Assembly (NCBI GenBank): GCA_030590525.1
Contig: JAUUYI010000020.1
Coordinates: 1 to 14,207 of the forward strand
DNA length: 14,207 bases
Direction: 5' to 3'
Source of the DNA: Sedimenticola sp.
Lineage (GTDB): Bacteria; Pseudomonadota; Gammaproteobacteria; Chromatiales; Chromatiaceae
The notes below the pieces were generated by a model. It made no database searches and had not been told where the DNA came from. It worked only from the letters and a program-made list of their open reading frames with translations. How positions within the stretch are numbered: position 1 is the first letter of the stretch; each line of letters begins with the position of its first letter. The position numbers and the translations under genes are program-made. Shown here one piece after another: positions 12,717 to 14,207 of the stretch.

Positions 12717-13451
12717 CTACTTCTTTACGTCGAAGTCGACTTTTGCGACCTTGCCCTCGCTCACTTCGACCTTCTCCTTGGCACCTTTCAAAGTGCCGTG
12801 CCATACCTTGGTGGTGTACTTGCCCGGGGGTACGTTCTCGATCGAGTAGTTTCCTTTGTCATCGACGATTGCAAAGTAGGGGTTCTTGGCCACGAAAACG
12901 AAACCGTGCATGAAATCGTGGGCGTCACACTCGACTTTCATGGCCGTGCCGCGTTTCAGCTTCACTGTTTTCATCACCGTGCCGGGGTCCGGCTGACTGA
13001 CATTGAATACCGTCTTCTTGGTGCGACCCATGATCTCATAGGTGTGGATATTGTGGAGAATCGAATCTTCATTCACTGCGGCGATTTGGGTGCCATTCTT
13101 CATCGCCTGTAGAAACGGTTTGAACTCGCACCCTTTCTGGTCCACTTTGGCATCCAGCTGCTCGGGCTCGAAGGCCTTGCCTTCCTTGACCTTATCCAGA
13201 TAGACCACCGTGTCCATCAGATGGCCATCGACCACCCGGACGTAGTCTATCTTGCGGTTGCCGGTTCCACACACATTATTGTCCTTGGTGATGCTGTAGA
13301 TCTTGGGTGGCAGGTCTTTGCCGCTGAAGTTCACCGTGCCGCTGACGGTTCCGCCAGTGGTTACTATCGTCTCCTTGTAGGCTGCTGCCTGCCCAGCCAG
13401 GGGCAGGGTGCAGAGACCGGCGATACTGAGGGATAAGATAAGTTTTTTCAT
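12717..13451 (-). CDS. Exported cupredoxin-like (plastocyanin/methylamine-utilisation type) protein
   Basis: A 244-residue periplasmic protein. A signal peptide (MKKLILSLSIAGLCTLPLAGQAAA) is followed by a domain carrying likely type-1 copper ligands: His133 or His136 in ILHNIHTYE, then Cys175, His178 and Met181 in VECDAHDFMHGFVF. That order (His...Cys-x-x-His-x-x-Met) is the cupredoxin pattern, although the Cys-His spacing should be checked on a model. Cys61 (NVCGTG) and Cys108 (KGCEF) may form a disulfide. Residues about 190-240 (YFAIVDDKGNYSIENVPPGKYTTKVWH) form a carboxypeptidase-regulatory-like beta domain. Proteins of this build are often annotated as methylamine utilisation proteins without evidence for that pathway. 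GGAG lies 9 nt before the ATG. It follows the HEAT-repeat gene by 37 bp and precedes the tiny membrane protein by 3 bp, so it likely belongs to the same operon. An electron carrier or copper-handling role is plausible. Confidence 0.78.
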   Translation of the reverse strand: MKKLILSLSIAGLCTLPLAGQAAAYKETIVTTGGTVSGTVNFSGKDLPPKIYSITKDNNVCGTGNRKIDYVRVVDGHLMDTVVYLDKVKEGKAFEPEQLDAKVDQKGCEFKPFLQAMKNGTQIAAVNEDSILHNIHTYEIMGRTKKTVFNVSQPDPGTVMKTVKLKRGTAMKVECDAHDFMHGFVFVAKNPYFAIVDDKGNYSIENVPPGKYTTKVWHGTLKGAKEKVEVSEGKVAKVDFDVKK

Positions 13452-13488
13452 GCTTTGATTCTCCGTGGTTCCAAGGATTCGTGGGTGC

Positions 13489-14207
13489 TCAGGCGGCCTT
13501 CTCTGGCTGCCCGTGATGGGGGTTGATCAACTCTTCCAGCATTTCGATAACGACGCTGCGTCGGGTGCTGTCCTCGGCCAGTTCCAGGCGCGACAGCAGC
13601 TTTTCCGTGACCACTTCAGTATCGAATGCACGCAGTTCTCTGCCGATCAGGCGTGCCTCCTCACCGCTCCACTGAAAAACGCTGTCGATGATCTGCTCTA
13701 CCACTCGCTGGTGGAAACCGGCCTCATCGAGGTTATCCAGGATTCGACCAAGCTCTTTGGTCAAGGCGATCCGAACACCGGCTTCAGGGTCATCGAATCG
13801 CTCCAGCATTTTACCTGCGACGCTCAGTGGCGGGACGCGATGTACCACCATATGGCCGGCCTCTGTCGGGTCCGCCCCTTCAATGGTGAGCCTGCCGAGC
13901 GCTTCGATGGCCCGGACGCGCACATTGGCTTTGCTGTCCTTCATCGCCTCGGTCAGGGGAACGATGGCCGCCTGGTTGCCAAGATGGCCCAGCGCACCGG
14001 CACAGGCAATCCGTAGATCCTGGTCGCCAACAGCCAGTTGGGTGATCAGGGTGCCTAACGCATCCATCAGCCCGGCGTGGTCCCGACTGCGGCTGGCGAT
14101 GCTGCCAACGGCCTCCGCTGCTTCGCGCCGCAACAGTTCGTCATCGTCGTTGAGTACCTGGATCAGCGCCTCGACCGCCTCGGGACGGTCGCTGCCTGCC
14201 AGTATTC
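13489..14207 (-). CDS. HEAT-repeat protein (5' end outside window)
   Basis: The reading frame is open to the window edge, so the start is missing. About 239 residues are visible. The pattern is that of alpha-helical HEAT/PBS-lyase-like repeats: AVEALIQVLNDDDELLRREAAEAVG, then DLRIACAGALGHLGNQAAIVPLTEAM, then KANVRVRAIEALGRL, and more degenerate repeats towards the C-terminus (EAGVRIALTKELGRILDNL, ARLIGRELRAFDTEVV). Such repeats form curved scaffolds for protein partners; PBS-lyase-type versions also occur with bilin or tetrapyrrole proteins, but no lyase function can be claimed here. No signal peptide can be assessed. It is the first visible gene of the minus-strand block, 37 bp upstream of the cupredoxin gene. 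Confidence 0.75.
   Translation of the reverse strand, partial: ILAGSDRPEAVEALIQVLNDDDELLRREAAEAVGSIASRSRDHAGLMDALGTLITQLAVGDQDLRIACAGALGHLGNQAAIVPLTEAMKDSKANVRVRAIEALGRLTIEGADPTEAGHMVVHRVPPLSVAGKMLERFDDPEAGVRIALTKELGRILDNLDEAGFHQRVVEQIIDSVFQWSGEEARLIGRELRAFDTEVVTEKLLSRLELAEDSTRRSVVIEMLEELINPHHGQPEKAA

Noticed and set aside
12717..13451. Methylamine utilisation function for the cupredoxin-like protein
   Set aside because: The name is attached to this type of protein by annotation habit; no methylamine dehydrogenase genes are present in the window.
13489..14207. TTG at 14133 as the start of the HEAT-repeat gene
   Set aside because: The frame stays open with clear HEAT-type sequence up to the window edge, so that codon is an internal leucine.

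Overview
The window reads as chromosomal DNA of a gammaproteobacterium, probably a respiratory or chemolithotrophic one. This is inferred from protein style: a P460-type cytochrome, a periplasmic cupredoxin, HemG-type haem synthesis, a host-attachment family protein, and many short inverted-repeat elements. No rRNA, tRNA or CRISPR array was seen, and the species cannot be named from the sequence.

Layout. 1-290: a miniature inverted-repeat element with 15-bp terminal repeats and an 8-bp target duplication. 291-1584: a DUF523/TudS-like gene (+) converging on, and overlapping, a gene for a secreted protein with two six-cysteine repeats (-). 1585-2065: no convincing gene. 2066-2798: a VapBC-type toxin-antitoxin pair (-) with a visible promoter. 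3075-4706: an exported PQQ-type beta-propeller protein and a cytochrome P460-family protein (+). 4709-4897: a nested inverted repeat between convergent genes. 4902-14207: everything is on the minus strand.

Read in the direction of transcription, the minus-strand block is: a HEAT-repeat protein (5' end outside the window), an exported cupredoxin-like protein, a tiny membrane protein, a universal stress protein fused to five PCP_red-like domains, a radical SAM/SPASM protein carrying four more PCP_red-like domains, a 160-bp inverted-repeat element, a HemG-type protoporphyrinogen oxidase, a small membrane protein, the remains of a two-component system (a kinase without its phospho-acceptor domain, then a response regulator cut off mid-receiver), and a host-attachment family protein.

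The most interesting part is 6264-13451. Two adjacent genes together carry about nine copies of a domain best known from the C-terminus of the dark-operative protochlorophyllide reductase subunit BchB/ChlB. They sit beside a NirJ/AhbD-like radical SAM core and a HemG homologue. No bacteriochlorophyll genes are visible. The grouping suggests an uncharacterised tetrapyrrole- or metal-cofactor-related system; that function is inference. The USP-PCP_red gene also carries two in-frame linkers built from a 7-bp-period DNA repeat that recurs between genes at 4709-4897, so a mobile-looking repeat appears to have been accepted as protein linker.
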